Shown: positions 44,059 through 53,683 of the stretch, piece by piece
Numbering within the stretch: the stretch's first letter is position 1
Layout of the letters: the number at the start of each line of letters is the position of its first letter
Origin: Caballeronia sp. TF1N1
Lineage (GTDB): Bacteria > Pseudomonadota > Gammaproteobacteria > Burkholderiales > Burkholderiaceae
Length of the DNA: 64,000 nt
NCBI RefSeq assembly: GCF_022878925.1
Contig: NZ_CP084631.1
Span: 72,572 to 136,571 of the forward strand
Direction of reading: 5' to 3'
The notes under the pieces: model-generated
The model's database searches: none
Told to the model about the DNA's origin: nothing
The model's input: the letters and a program-made list of their open reading frames with translations, nothing else
Position numbers and translations under genes: made by a program

Positions 44059-44856
44059 ATGGAAGTCAGGAATTCTCGACGATGGGCTCCGCGCGGCCGC
44101 AAACGATGGATGATCGCGGCAGCCGCACTGTGTACCGCAGCCGTCGTCCGATTGATTCTTCACCCGCTGCTCGGCCCGATCATGCCCGGGACCGCCTTTC
44201 TTATCACTGCCGTGCTCGTCGAGTACTACTGTGGCCTCGCGCCTGCAATCTGCGTGATGCTGGCGGGGCTGTGTCTCGCAGATTATCTGTTCGTACCGCC
44301 GTACGGACGCATTGACATCATCGACGCGTCGGATATCCGGCTGCTGGTCTCGTACCCGCTCATTACCATGGTCTTCATTACGCTGGTCGAGCGCCTGAGG
44401 CGTGCACAGTATCGCGCCGAGCTGCTGGCAGCCGTGGCGCACTCCCGCTATGAAATGCTACTGCGCGGAGATAACGAACGCCTGCTCGTGCGTCGCGCCA
44501 CGGACGAAATGCACCGCATGCTGCATCACATCGCGCAGCACACCCGTTCGCTCATACTCATCAAGGCGCTCGATCCCGCAACAAGTGCACCGCCCAGCAG
44601 TTTCGTGGCGGCGGCGGTAAGCTCGACGCCCGGTGGCACGACCGACGACGCATCGTTCCGTGCAGGCATTGCCTACGGCGCCAGGCATTCGCAAGTGCAC
44701 CAGGAAGATCTTGCCCGTGTGAGCGACTGGCTGGTGCCGGGTCACCACCGCATGCGTTTTCTGTCTGGAGCCGAGGATTGGCGGGCAGTCGAATGCATGT
44801 GCGAACGCTTCACCACGCCCTCCGGCGATTTTCTTATCCTCCGGGCCGAAGACTGA
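44059..44856 (+). CDS. DUF4118 membrane protein
   Basis: 265-aa protein. Residues 18-110 hold the four-helix KdpD-like DUF4118 membrane domain (IAAAALCTAAVVRLILHPLLGP, TAFLITAVLVEYYCGLAPAICVMLAGLCLADYLFVPP, DIRLLVSYPLITMVFITLVERLRR). A soluble C-terminal part follows without HisKA or HATPase motifs, so this is not a complete sensor kinase. The next gene starts 2 bases after its stop, indicating co-translation with an alpha/beta hydrolase and a MipA-like protein. Its role is unknown; a membrane sensor or scaffold is possible. Confidence 0.7.
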   Translation: MEVRNSRRWAPRGRKRWMIAAAALCTAAVVRLILHPLLGPIMPGTAFLITAVLVEYYCGLAPAICVMLAGLCLADYLFVPPYGRIDIIDASDIRLLVSYPLITMVFITLVERLRRAQYRAELLAAVAHSRYEMLLRGDNERLLVRRATDEMHRMLHHIAQHTRSLILIKALDPATSAPPSSFVAAAVSSTPGGTTDDASFRAGIAYGARHSQVHQEDLARVSDWLVPGHHRMRFLSGAEDWRAVECMCERFTTPSGDFLILRAED

Positions 44857-44858
44857 CC

Positions 44859-45740
44859 ATGAACGCGCCTCAAAATCTCCCCGCCCGGAGCAACGATCAC
44901 GCAGTGCTGCTGCTGCACGGGCTGTCGAGTTCCGCGTCTGAATTGCGGTTTCTTGCACGCCTTCTGACCGAAGAAGGGTTCGTGACGCACACGCCGGAAC
45001 TGCCTGGCTACAGTGCGGGCACGGGACACGTGCCAATGGAACAGTGGATCAGTGCAGCGGTTGCCGAATTCGATGCGCTCGCCGTGCAGCACCAGCACGT
45101 ATCGGTCTGCGGACTCTCCATGGGCGCGACGCTGGCCGCCGCCGTGGCGCAGCAGCGCCCGGCCGCACGCGCCTTGCTGTTGCTGTCGATCACGCTCAAT
45201 TACGACGGCTGGGCTATTCCCTGGTATCGATTCCTGCTCGACTACGCCTATTACACCCCGATGCGCTCGCGCTATCGGTATCGCGAGCATGAGCCCTACG
45301 GCCTGCGCAACGAAGCGTTGCGCTCGAAGATCGCGCGGGCGATGCAAAGGGGCGAAATCAGCGAAGTCGGGCCTGCATCCATAGCGCTGCCAGCGCTTCA
45401 CGAAGCAAGCCGGCTGGCGGGCTCGGTGCGCAAGAAGCTGAAAACCATCAATGCCGATTGCATCATCATTCACGCGATTGACGACGAGACGTCGAGCCCG
45501 CAGAACGCGCGCTTTGTCGCGGCGAACGTCGGGGCGTCGTTTCTTCGCACCATCTGGCTCGATGACTCGTACCATATGATCACATCCGACAACGAACGCG
45601 AGGTCGTCGCCCGGGAGTGCGCGCTCTTTCTGCGCGAAAGCGCAGCGGCATCAGTGTCGAGCAACAATCCGACGCCCGTCGTTTCACGCGCGCTTGCGCG
45701 GCGATTAAGGCAGTTGGCGACCGTTGCGGGGAAAGCGTGA
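44859..45740 (+). CDS. Alpha/beta-hydrolase (carboxylesterase-like)
   Basis: 293-aa cytoplasmic hydrolase. Oxyanion motif LLHGLSS, nucleophile elbow SVCGLSMGATLAA (Ser), acid in HAIDDETSSP (Asp) and catalytic His in DSYHMITSD. It resembles carboxylesterase/lysophospholipase family enzymes such as Est30-type proteins. It lies 2 bases after the DUF4118 gene and overlaps the MipA/OmpV gene by 4 bases (GTGA). Proximity to a siderophore-type receptor on the opposite strand raises the possibility of siderophore ester cleavage, but this is speculative. Confidence 0.8.
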   Translation: MNAPQNLPARSNDHAVLLLHGLSSSASELRFLARLLTEEGFVTHTPELPGYSAGTGHVPMEQWISAAVAEFDALAVQHQHVSVCGLSMGATLAAAVAQQRPAARALLLLSITLNYDGWAIPWYRFLLDYAYYTPMRSRYRYREHEPYGLRNEALRSKIARAMQRGEISEVGPASIALPALHEASRLAGSVRKKLKTINADCIIIHAIDDETSSPQNARFVAANVGASFLRTIWLDDSYHMITSDNEREVVARECALFLRESAAASVSSNNPTPVVSRALARRLRQLATVAGKA

Positions 45741-46528
45741 GGACCCGCAACGCATCGATTAGTCGCCATTGCACCGCGCTCGCAGCGGCACTTGCGTGTT
45801 GCACGATGGGATTCGCGCACGCCGACGAAACGCCGGCCGACAGCGACTGGAAGATCTCGGTCGGACCGGGCGTGTATCTGTTCCCGAAGCTTCCGGGTTC
45901 CTCGCAGCTTCAGGTGCTGCCCTTCCTCGTGCAGGACATTTCGTGGCGGGACCGCTTGTTTTCGCAGGGTCCGGATGTGCTTGGTGTCAATGTGCTGCGA
46001 AGCGAGAATTATCATGTCGGCATGTCGATGAGCTTCGACTTCCAGTCAAGATCGTCCTCCGACGATGCGCGGCTCAGGGGCCTGCCCGATGTGCACTACG
46101 GACCGAAGCTGCGGCTCTTCGCCGATTACACGTGGTGGGCGTTCACCGGCGCGGCGGCGGTCTATCAGGACATTGCGGGAACCGGACAGGGCCTGACCGC
46201 GATGGGCGATCTGTTCATATCGGCGCCTGTCGGCAACTTGCTTCTTTCAATGGGCCCCGGCCTCACCTGGGCGAATGCGACCTATACACGTACCTTGTTC
46301 GGCATCTCGCCGCAGGAAAGCGCGGCATCGGGATTGCCGCATTACGACACCGCTTCGGGCTTGCGCGATGTTCACTTCAACGTGAATGCAACTTATAAGA
46401 TCAGTCCGCACTGGTCCGCGAACGTCGCAGCGGTTGTGGGACGTCTCGAGCGATACGCCGCCGGCAGTCCGATCACAGAGCGCCGGCTTGACCTCAACGG
46501 CATGGTGTCGGTGCTCTACCGCTTCTAG
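45737..46528 (+). CDS. MipA/OmpV-family outer membrane protein
   Basis: 263-aa protein with a GTG start overlapping the hydrolase stop. A signal peptide (about 1-33, TALAAALACCTMGFAHA) is followed by the MipA/OmpV beta-barrel: DWKISVGPGVYLFPKLPGSSQLQVLPFLVQDISWRDRLFSQG, GLPDVHYGPKLRLFADYTWW, GDLFISAPVGNLLLSMGPGLTWANATYTRTLFGIS and a C-terminal strand ending LNGMVSVLYRF with the terminal Phe required for barrel assembly. Length fits the family. It is the last gene of a three-gene operon and ends 20 bases from the converging PstS-like gene. Confidence 0.8.
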   Translation: MRTRNASISRHCTALAAALACCTMGFAHADETPADSDWKISVGPGVYLFPKLPGSSQLQVLPFLVQDISWRDRLFSQGPDVLGVNVLRSENYHVGMSMSFDFQSRSSSDDARLRGLPDVHYGPKLRLFADYTWWAFTGAAAVYQDIAGTGQGLTAMGDLFISAPVGNLLLSMGPGLTWANATYTRTLFGISPQESAASGLPHYDTASGLRDVHFNVNATYKISPHWSANVAAVVGRLERYAAGSPITERRLDLNGMVSVLYRF

Positions 46529-46547
46529 CACCCGTGACGAAGTGCGT

Positions 46548-47576
46548 TCACATACCCGCAAGCCGTTCGCGTTCGCGTTTGAGATCGGCGGCGGACAACG
46601 GTGCGAAGCCCTTTTGCACGCTGATCATGGACTGCGCCTCATCCGAAAGCGCTTCGCTGAAATAAGCCTTGATCCAGGGTTCGAGCGGCCTGCCCTCAGC
46701 CCGATACACATAGAATTGCGCATGCGAAGCGAGCGGATATCGTCCGCTTGCAATGCCATCGATGGTCGGCGGCGCGTACTTTCCCGCCTCCGTCCCCAAC
46801 GCGAGCGGCCGTACCGTCTGCGGCCAGTTGACCTGCTCATCCGCGCCTATCAGGCCAATCCCGCAAACGTCCTCGCTGACCGCCTGCGCTACGGCGTCCG
46901 CGTTGTCGAAGGTTTCATACGTCGCCGCGAACGGATGGTTGCCGAATTTCACGCGACGCGTCGTTGTGGCGACCGTCCCGTCATCGCGACGTCCATACAG
47001 ATGAATGCGCCGGTCGCGGCACTCGGCAGGCATGCGTGCATCGCCGAGTTGCGACCAGAAGTTGATGTCGCCTTGCGGAGCGCCCGACGTGAAAACCTGC
47101 ATGAGTTGCGTGATCGTCAGGCCACCGATCGCATTACGACGATTCACGATGACAACCGCTGGCCGCTCCACCACATAACCCACGCGTATTACGACGGGAT
47201 CGCGTCCGTGCACCTGGCGAAAGCCCGCGCGTTCGCCATCGAACGCGTCGCGTGTGATCGGCGCAAGCGCGCTGACATCGGCCGTCAATGCCGGCAGTGC
47301 GGTCGATGCGCCTTTCGTCTCGAGCACGAACCGGAACGATGGATAGTCTCGCGCGAACGACGCGTCGAGGTTCTGCACAATGCCGCGCATGGCGTCGTCG
47401 CCCATGATCGCGACTGCGCCGTTCGCGTTCAGGTAAGAGGCCTGCGCGGGAGGTGTCAGCGCGTGCGCAGCGTGTGCATTGAGAAGGTTCATCGACAGAA
47501 CGATGGCGGCGGCGTGCGCCATCGTTCTCTGTTTGAGTTTGACCATGGTCGAGTCGTTCCGTGTCCTTGTGTGCAT
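46548..47576 (-). CDS. PstS-like periplasmic substrate-binding protein 1 (third in operon)
   Basis: 342-aa protein with a signal peptide (AHAAAIVLSMNLLNAHAAHA) and a type 2 periplasmic-binding fold related to PstS: AVAIMGDDAMRGIVQNLDASFARDYPSFRF, DVSALAPITRDAFDGE, VVIVNRRNAIGGLTITQLMQVFTSG, WSQLGD. The ATG at 47576 overlaps the stop of the preceding paralogue (TGATG); an internal ATG at 47546 is an alternative. No pstC/A/B genes are present in the window, so import through an ABC permease is not evident. It diverges clearly from the other two copies. Confidence 0.75.
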   Translation of the reverse strand: MHTRTRNDSTMVKLKQRTMAHAAAIVLSMNLLNAHAAHALTPPAQASYLNANGAVAIMGDDAMRGIVQNLDASFARDYPSFRFVLETKGASTALPALTADVSALAPITRDAFDGERAGFRQVHGRDPVVIRVGYVVERPAVVIVNRRNAIGGLTITQLMQVFTSGAPQGDINFWSQLGDARMPAECRDRRIHLYGRRDDGTVATTTRRVKFGNHPFAATYETFDNADAVAQAVSEDVCGIGLIGADEQVNWPQTVRPLALGTEAGKYAPPTIDGIASGRYPLASHAQFYVYRAEGRPLEPWIKAYFSEALSDEAQSMISVQKGFAPLSAADLKRERERLAGM

Positions 47577-48634
47577 CAGTTCAGCTTCGCCAGTTCAGTG
47601 CGGGCTTCGTCGGCGGTGAGCGGCATGTAGCCCTTCACCTGCGACGCAATGATCTGCTGTCCGTCGCGCGAAAGCACCATGCGCATGTATTCCACCGCGA
47701 GCGGATCGAGCGGCTGGCCCGGAACGCGTCGCAGATAGAAATAGAGGAAGCGCCCATAAGGGTATGCATTGCCGACGATTTCCGCTGGCGTTCCCGTCGT
47801 GGCGGCTCCGTTCGCGTCAACGATCGGCACTGCCCTGATCCTGTCGGTTTCGCGCCCGATCGCGGCAACGGCGATGCCCGCCGGGTCCGCTTCGAGCCGC
47901 TTCAGGATCGAGCCGGTATCGCCATATTGTTCCGACGATGGCGCAAGCCGCCGGTGCTCGATATGAATCGTTTGCAGGTAGTCGCCGAAGCCCGTGTGTT
48001 CCGGCGTGCCATACGGATGGATTGCCCGTTGTGCCCACACGCCGCCGAGGCCAAGTTGCCCCCAACGGGAATAGTCGCCGCCGAGGTTGCCTATCGACAG
48101 CATCTTCACGACCTGTTGCTCGCTCAGGCGTTCGACCGGGTTCGCGCGGTTGACATAGACGGCAAGGGATGTCGCCAGATGCTGCGACGTATCGTTCGAT
48201 GCATGCGCCACGCGAAGCTCCAGCGGCTCGCCGCCGTTGGCATCGCGATACGCCTTTTGTTCCACCGGATTGATGCCCCGGCCGACCGGGCCAAAGAGGA
48301 TCACCTCATACGTGACCAGCGGCAAGGAGCTGGTCGTGCCCTTCGCCTGGTTATCGAACGTGATACCGGGATGGGTCTTCGCAAACAATGCATCGAAACG
48401 CTCGACGATGTACTTCACATGTTCCGCGCCACCTACGCGAATTGCACCGGCGGGCGTGATGTAACCCGCACCGGCGGGGACACTGACAGGCGCAGGCTGC
48501 CACGCGGGCAGTGCGGCGACTTCTGGCGACGATACCGGATGCGGCGTCGCGCAAGCGGCGAGCATGACGGTCACTGCCGTCATCGCGGTCACATGCGCTG
48601 CGGCATGCCGCGCGCCTGAAGAGAATGAATTCAT
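47576..48634 (-). CDS. PstS-like periplasmic lipoprotein 2
   Basis: 352-aa protein with a lipoprotein signal (AVTVMLAAC, lipobox LAAC). A PstS-like fold follows: AIRVGGAEHVKYIVERFDALFAKTHPGITF, SSLPLVTYEVILFGP, LAVYVNRANPVERLSEQQVVKMLSIGNLGGDYSRWGQLG, RAIHPYGTPEHTGFGDYLQ, and GRFLYFYLRRVPGQPLDPLAVEYMRMVLSRDGQQII. It is strikingly similar to the preceding gene product (48631-49587), pointing to tandem duplication. Its ATG overlaps that gene's stop (ATGA) and its own stop overlaps the next start. Confidence 0.78.
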   Translation of the reverse strand: MNSFSSGARHAAAHVTAMTAVTVMLAACATPHPVSSPEVAALPAWQPAPVSVPAGAGYITPAGAIRVGGAEHVKYIVERFDALFAKTHPGITFDNQAKGTTSSLPLVTYEVILFGPVGRGINPVEQKAYRDANGGEPLELRVAHASNDTSQHLATSLAVYVNRANPVERLSEQQVVKMLSIGNLGGDYSRWGQLGLGGVWAQRAIHPYGTPEHTGFGDYLQTIHIEHRRLAPSSEQYGDTGSILKRLEADPAGIAVAAIGRETDRIRAVPIVDANGAATTGTPAEIVGNAYPYGRFLYFYLRRVPGQPLDPLAVEYMRMVLSRDGQQIIASQVKGYMPLTADEARTELAKLN

Positions 48635-49587
48635 TTCAGCTTCTCCAGTTCATCGAGACGTTCCTGCGCATTCAACGCGATATACCCGCGCGGCTGGGCT
48701 TCGATCACCGCCTGACCTCCAGGCGACAACACCGTTCGCAGGTAATTCACGGCGACAGGATCGAGTGGCTCGTCCTTCACCCTGCGCACATACATATAGA
48801 CATAGCGGCCGTATGGATAGCGGCCGGCAGCGACTTCGTCGCGCGTACCGGCAAGCGCCGCACCGCCACCCGCACCGAGGATGCCGACCTGCTTGAGTTG
48901 GGCGTTGCTGCGATTGATGGCGGCGAACGCGATGCCTGCGGGGTCATCGGCGAGACGCTTCAGGATGTCGGGCGTGCTGCCATGCGCTTCGTGATTCGCT
49001 GCAAAAGGGCGGCCACCGAGCTGCATCGACTGCATGTAGACGCCCATGCCGGTATATTCCGGCGTTCCGTATGGATGAATCGCGCGTGCAGCCCATTCGC
49101 CGGTGAGACCGAGCTGGCCCCATCGCGAATAGTCGCCGCCTGGATTGCCTACTGACAGTATCTTCGCGACTTGCTCCGGACTCAACGCACCAATGGGATT
49201 CGCGCGATTCACATAAATGCCGAGCGAATACGACAAGTCGTCGGTCGGGTTATCGGACGTATGCGCAATACGGATTTCGAGCGGCGGGACACCGTTCTCC
49301 GCTTCGAACGCGGCCAGCTCTTGCGGCGTCGCCGTGCGGCCCATCAGCGCGAAGAGCACGCGGCCATAGGTCAGCCATGGCATCGCGCTTGTCGTACCGC
49401 TGACAGGCGGCCCGAAGCGCACACCCGGGTGAGCCGCGACATACAGCCGGTCGAAGCCCTCTACGATGGTGTCGCCATGTTCCGCGCCTGCGGTGCGAAT
49501 GGCGCCATCGACGAGATATGCGGGCGGGTCGGCCCACGTCAGCGGCGCGATCACGGCGCAGCCGAACGCAAACACAATGCGGTTCAT
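48631..49587 (-). CDS. PstS-like periplasmic substrate-binding protein 3 (first after the TonB receptor)
   Basis: 318-aa protein with a short signal peptide (MNRIVFAFGCAVIAPLTWA). A PstS-like fold follows: AIRTAGAEHGDTIVEGFDRLYVAAHPGVRF, SAMPWLTYGRVLFALMG, LGIYVNRANPIGALSPEQVAKILSVGNPGGDYSRWGQLG, RAIHPYGTPEYTGMGVYMQ. ATG 49587 comes 2 bases after the TonB receptor stop, and the 3' end overlaps the next paralogue, so all four genes are one translational unit. Retention of three paralogues suggests different ligands or steps. The ligand might be a ferric chelate or an oxyanion; the sequence alone does not decide. Confidence 0.78.
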   Translation of the reverse strand: MNRIVFAFGCAVIAPLTWADPPAYLVDGAIRTAGAEHGDTIVEGFDRLYVAAHPGVRFGPPVSGTTSAMPWLTYGRVLFALMGRTATPQELAAFEAENGVPPLEIRIAHTSDNPTDDLSYSLGIYVNRANPIGALSPEQVAKILSVGNPGGDYSRWGQLGLTGEWAARAIHPYGTPEYTGMGVYMQSMQLGGRPFAANHEAHGSTPDILKRLADDPAGIAFAAINRSNAQLKQVGILGAGGGAALAGTRDEVAAGRYPYGRYVYMYVRRVKDEPLDPVAVNYLRTVLSPGGQAVIEAQPRGYIALNAQERLDELEKLK

Positions 49588-49589
49588 GT

Positions 49590-51803
49590 TCAGAAGTCCA
49601 GCTTGGCCGTGACGATCACTTGCCGGCTTTCGCCTATGTTGACGAACGGCGTGCCCGTGCAGCAACTGCCCGTGTAATACGTGGAGTTGAAGATGTTGCG
49701 CGCGTTGAGTTGCCAGTCGATGTACTGCCCGAAGATATGTGAATTCCACGATACGAACGCATCGGCGACATGACCCCACGGCAACTGATACACCTTGCCG
49801 GTGCCATCGCCGACCGCCATGCTGCTGAACACGCGCACGCCCGCCCCTGCGCGCACGCGCCCGCTTGCAGGTCCGAACCCGACGTTGCCGAAATCGCGCG
49901 TGAGATAAAACGCGCCTTCATGCTTGGGGGTGTTGGGCAACGGGTTGCCGCCCACGAGCGGATCGTCCTTGTAGCGCGCTTCGGTCGCCGCGTAGCTCGC
50001 GATCACGCTCCAGCGATCCGTGAGTTGACCGTTCACATCGATTTCCAGGCCACGCGAGCGCGCATGGCCTGCGTTGCGCACGAAGTTGACGCCGTTGATG
50101 GTCTGCGTGGTCTGGATGTTTTTCTTGCGGATGTCGAAGAGCGCAACGGTGCCGGTGATGCGGTTCGTTTCGAGCTTTGTGCCGATCTCGTAAGCAAGAC
50201 CCTGCTCAGGCGGCAACGTGCCGATAGGCGCCGCGATCGATGTATTCGGCCTGAACGATTCGCTATAGCTCGCATACGTGGACCATTCGGGCGTGATCTT
50301 GTAGACAAGACCAGCGTGCGGCACGAACTTGCTGTCGCTTTGCGTGGACCCTACAACGAACGGCCTGCCCTTGCCTGTCAGTTCCTGGAAGTTGTCATAA
50401 CGCACGCCGCCAAGGAGAATCCACCGGTCGCCGAGATGTATCGCGTCCTGGATGAATGCGCCGCGCTCGATCAGCTTGTCGGTCTGGTCGCTGTCAGCCG
50501 GGGACAACGTATAAGTGGCCGGCAGCATGCCGTAGACCGGCGAGTACATGTTGAACGTTGAGTTGTTCTTCCCACGATACAAATCCGCCAGCACGCGGTA
50601 ATTACGCATGTAATCGAAGCCGGTCAGGATATCGTTTCGCAATCCAAACCATGTGACTTTCCCCTCAAGATTCAACGTGAAGTTGTGCGTGGACTGCACA
50701 CCGTTTTGCGTGGAATCGACGCGTCGGGTGAGAATGCCGGTCGTGAAATTCGGGGTCAGCACGCGCGCTTGCTGATCGTTGTAGTACGTGCGGTTCCAGC
50801 CGTACCCCGCATGCACGGTCCAGTCCTGACTCAGTTTGTGATCGACCCGTACGTTGAGCGCGTCGGAGCGGCCTGCGGAGATGTTGTAGTTTTCGTCGAA
50901 CCGTTCTTTCGGCGATGCCGACACCGGGTTGCCAGTACGTGTATCGATGATCGTGCCGCGGTCGATCGGCACCGAGTAGTTCATGTGCTCGTACTGCACG
51001 AGCACGCTTGTATCGCGTCCGTACCACGCCATCGACGGCGCAATGGTGTCTTGCCGGTTGTAGCCGAAGTTGCGCCAGTAATCCACGTTCTGGTGATCGG
51101 CAATGAACCGGTACGCAAGTCCCGATGTGCCGATCGGCCCGGTCAGATCCGCCTGCGCGCCACCGCCGCCGTAGCTGCTTGCAAAACCGGACACCGAATT
51201 GGCGCGTTCCAGTTGCGGCTTCTTGGTGACGACGTTGATGAGACCGCCCGGGTCCTGAATGCCATAGAGCATCGACGCCGGGCCTTTCAGCACTTCAATG
51301 CGCTCGGTTGTCGGCGTGAAGTTGCGCGGCTGCACGGATTGCAGGCCATCGCGAAGAATCGAGTTGTCGCGGTTGTCCCCGAAACCACGCTTGACGAGGG
51401 CATCGAGCGTACCGCCAAGCGTGTTGCCCATGCGCACGCCCGGCACGGTTTCGAGCGCCTCGGCGAGGCTGTCCGGCGCGCGATCCTGGATCGACTGCGA
51501 TGTGACCACGTTGACTGCCTGCGGTACATCGACCAGGGGCGTATCTGTGCGCGTCGCGACCGACGCCCGCCGTCCCTGGTAACCGCACTCGGGTTCGCTT
51601 TCGTTGACACGGCCTGCGGTGACCTTGACTGCTGGAAGCGCACCTTCCGCGCCTGGAGCGGAGGCCGCGGTGGGCACTCCAGCATTTGCAGTTTCAGCTG
51701 CAATCGCCTGCCCGCTCGATGCAAATACCAGCGTCAGCGCGACCGCAACGGGTCTGTGAGACCTGCGCAGACGATCGCGCTTCTTGGCCTTCATGGAATC
51801 CAT
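49590..51803 (-). CDS. TonB-dependent siderophore-type receptor
   Basis: 737-aa outer membrane receptor: signal peptide ending GQAIAAE, plug domain (about 85-200: TPLVDVPQAVNVVTSQSIQDRAPDSLAEAL, RGFGDNRDNSILRDGL, IEVLKGPASMLYGIQDPGGLINVVTKKP) and a 22-strand barrel. The barrel ends NARNIFNSTYYTGSCCTGTPFVNIGESRQVIVTAKLDF with the terminal Phe. A TonB box is not clear; ALPAVKVTAGR near residue 57 is a candidate. The plug and barrel style are those of FoxA/FpvA-like siderophore receptors. It is the first gene of an operon with three PstS-like proteins, and a Fur-box-like site lies 47 bases before its start. Confidence 0.9.
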   Translation of the reverse strand: MDSMKAKKRDRLRRSHRPVAVALTLVFASSGQAIAAETANAGVPTAASAPGAEGALPAVKVTAGRVNESEPECGYQGRRASVATRTDTPLVDVPQAVNVVTSQSIQDRAPDSLAEALETVPGVRMGNTLGGTLDALVKRGFGDNRDNSILRDGLQSVQPRNFTPTTERIEVLKGPASMLYGIQDPGGLINVVTKKPQLERANSVSGFASSYGGGGAQADLTGPIGTSGLAYRFIADHQNVDYWRNFGYNRQDTIAPSMAWYGRDTSVLVQYEHMNYSVPIDRGTIIDTRTGNPVSASPKERFDENYNISAGRSDALNVRVDHKLSQDWTVHAGYGWNRTYYNDQQARVLTPNFTTGILTRRVDSTQNGVQSTHNFTLNLEGKVTWFGLRNDILTGFDYMRNYRVLADLYRGKNNSTFNMYSPVYGMLPATYTLSPADSDQTDKLIERGAFIQDAIHLGDRWILLGGVRYDNFQELTGKGRPFVVGSTQSDSKFVPHAGLVYKITPEWSTYASYSESFRPNTSIAAPIGTLPPEQGLAYEIGTKLETNRITGTVALFDIRKKNIQTTQTINGVNFVRNAGHARSRGLEIDVNGQLTDRWSVIASYAATEARYKDDPLVGGNPLPNTPKHEGAFYLTRDFGNVGFGPASGRVRAGAGVRVFSSMAVGDGTGKVYQLPWGHVADAFVSWNSHIFGQYIDWQLNARNIFNSTYYTGSCCTGTPFVNIGESRQVIVTAKLDF

Positions 51804-51849
51804 TCCTCGTTAAACGAACGTTTGCAATTTGCGACATCGTATCGTTAAC

Positions 51850-51868
51850 GATAATGATTCTCAATATT
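51850..51868. promoter_or_regulatory. Fur-box-like operator upstream of the TonB receptor operon
   Basis: GATAATGATTCTCAATATT closely follows the classical 19-bp Fur consensus (GATAATGATAATCATTATC), with mismatches concentrated in the second half. It lies 47 bases upstream of the receptor start, within the expected promoter. This implies iron repression; no footprint data can be inferred from the sequence. Confidence 0.7.
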
Positions 51869-52065
51869 GTTAGAAACAATTTTGTTGGAAATGCTCGTTA
51901 TGACGTTTCGATGACAGTCCGGATCGCGAAAGCTAAGGGCATCCAGTTGTAGTCCAACATTACAGATTGGTACGCATATGGAGGCGGCCCGCGATCTCGT
52001 CCAAGAGCCAGCAAGAGGTTTTTTGCTCGTATAAGCTGTTGCAATGTCCCAAGTGATCGATTACC

Positions 52066-52725
52066 TCAACCCCGCCCTTCCCCGAGGGCTGCGACGCGTG
52101 TCGATGCGGCTTGAGTGCCGACGCATAGAACGCCCATGTTTGTCAGATATTCCCCGCGCACCAACATGTAGTGTTCGAGCAACTCGTCGATCGACTTTTC
52201 TTTGACCGACGCCTTCACACGGTCCGACGTAAGAATACCCTGCGTGAGCCGCTGAATCTGCTCGGCGTTCACCACCCGTCGAGACACACTTGCTGTGCAT
52301 TGAGTCTCCCAAGGCAGCGCCGCGCGTTCGCTCGCAAGCCTCAGCACATCATCGCCCGTGACGGGGGCGCTTTTGTCGGCGATACGGATGAAATAACGTC
52401 CGTCGGTGGTGGACGCTACCGCCACCGCGCGTGGGATGGTTATCTCAAGATACTGCCCGCCGTTCTCAGCTGTTTTTGCCTCAGGCAACGCAACGAAGTT
52501 GACGGTGAGCTCGCTCAGACGACGGCGTACCAAGTCGGGCAGATCAATCGGAAGCTCTTGTTCAGCCGGGGGCACAGCGACGGCATCTTCGATGCCAATG
52601 AGCAGTCGTCCTCCGGTTGCATTTGCGAACGCCACCGAGTCTTTAGCCAACTCATGCCAATCCGCTGACTTTCCGGTTACGGCACGCAACGATTTCTTGT
52701 CGAGCAACTGCCCTTCTTGGCTCAA
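52066..52725 (-). pseudogene. AlbA_2/Schlafen-like ATP-binding regulator, C-terminally truncated
   Basis: 219-aa N-terminal part of an AlbA_2-domain protein: HELAKDSVAFANATGGRLLIGIEDAVAVPP (nucleotide-binding segment), GQYLEITIPRAVAVASTTDGRYFIRIADKSAPVTGDDVLRLASERAALPWE and YMLVRGEYLTNMGVLCVG. Family members run to about 450-550 residues and continue past the LCVG motif. Here the frame turns to unrelated residues (TQAASTRVAALGEGRG) and stops, and no continuation was found. Such proteins are often transcription regulators or parts of defence loci; this copy is probably inactive. Confidence 0.7.
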
Positions 52726-53674
52726 GTCATACCCCAGGTGAAAACGGCGATTGGCGTTCTAATTAGGACGGTCGCACCGTCACGCGTTAGTCAAACGACG
52801 CGGCGGGCGGCGCAAAATAATTTTATGTCGAAGTCGACGGAGAGATCGTACCTATGCTAATTGCACAATCGAATAGACGATCGACTATCGGCGAGTGGTG
52901 CGAGCTGGGCCGGCGTATCGAGCCCGCTGTTGAGATGCCGCTCTATTGCGTCGAGTCTTACTGCCCGCAGCCCGTCATCCGAATCCGATAAGTCGGCACG
53001 ACGATCGCCGTGTCGACACGTTGATGTGTACCTGCAGTACCGTGGAATCTCCGCGCAACATGGTAGTCGATCACAACTTGCTTCTTGTTCGCGGAGTAAG
53101 TGATTGCCGCGCGGTTACGCATAAACTCCCGGCTCCGCTCTCATCCTCATCGCCGGTGTGGTCATTTCCTAAAAGGATTCTTTGTTGGGTCCCTCTCCGC
53201 TGGCCCTAGACCTGCTTCAAAAGGGCGCACTTGCACGCCGATCGCGGCACGCAAAGCCTGCGTCTGTGCAAGGAGCGCTTCGTGCCAGGTCGCGCACCAG
53301 AAATCGAGGCGAGACGTTCGTAGTGCCGCATGTCGGTAAGCGCCGCATCTTCGAGGCGAAGGTGGTGACTTCGAAGTCGGTTTCGGACCCCGCACCGTAC
53401 ATCGCGCTCTGCACAAGCTCGACCGCGCCGTCCTCCCCCGATGAATTCAAGCACCGAGCCGCGGCGCGCGTCTTGATACCGTGCAGTGCATCGCTGAAGT
53501 TTTGCGAGCGGAATGACGATCGCATGCTCCATACGCATTCGCGTTTGACCGCCAGTGGCGGCACCGCATCGCCGGTGTGCGACGAGCCACGCGCCGGCAA
53601 CCGTGCGCTTAAGCGTGATCTACTCACGGATTTGTCTTCGCACTGAGGGGTTTTAAAGGCCTGCGAGTTTCATA
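52726..53674. other. Intergenic stretch without a recognised gene
   Basis: Several overlapping frames are open on both strands between 53180 and 53650, but none has a recognisable domain, ribosome binding site or consistent codon bias. The right end (MKLAGL stop, read on the minus strand at 53655-53674) is the separated tail of the frame interrupted by the IS block that starts at 53684. Confidence 0.4.
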
Positions 53675-53683
53675 GCTTTGACT

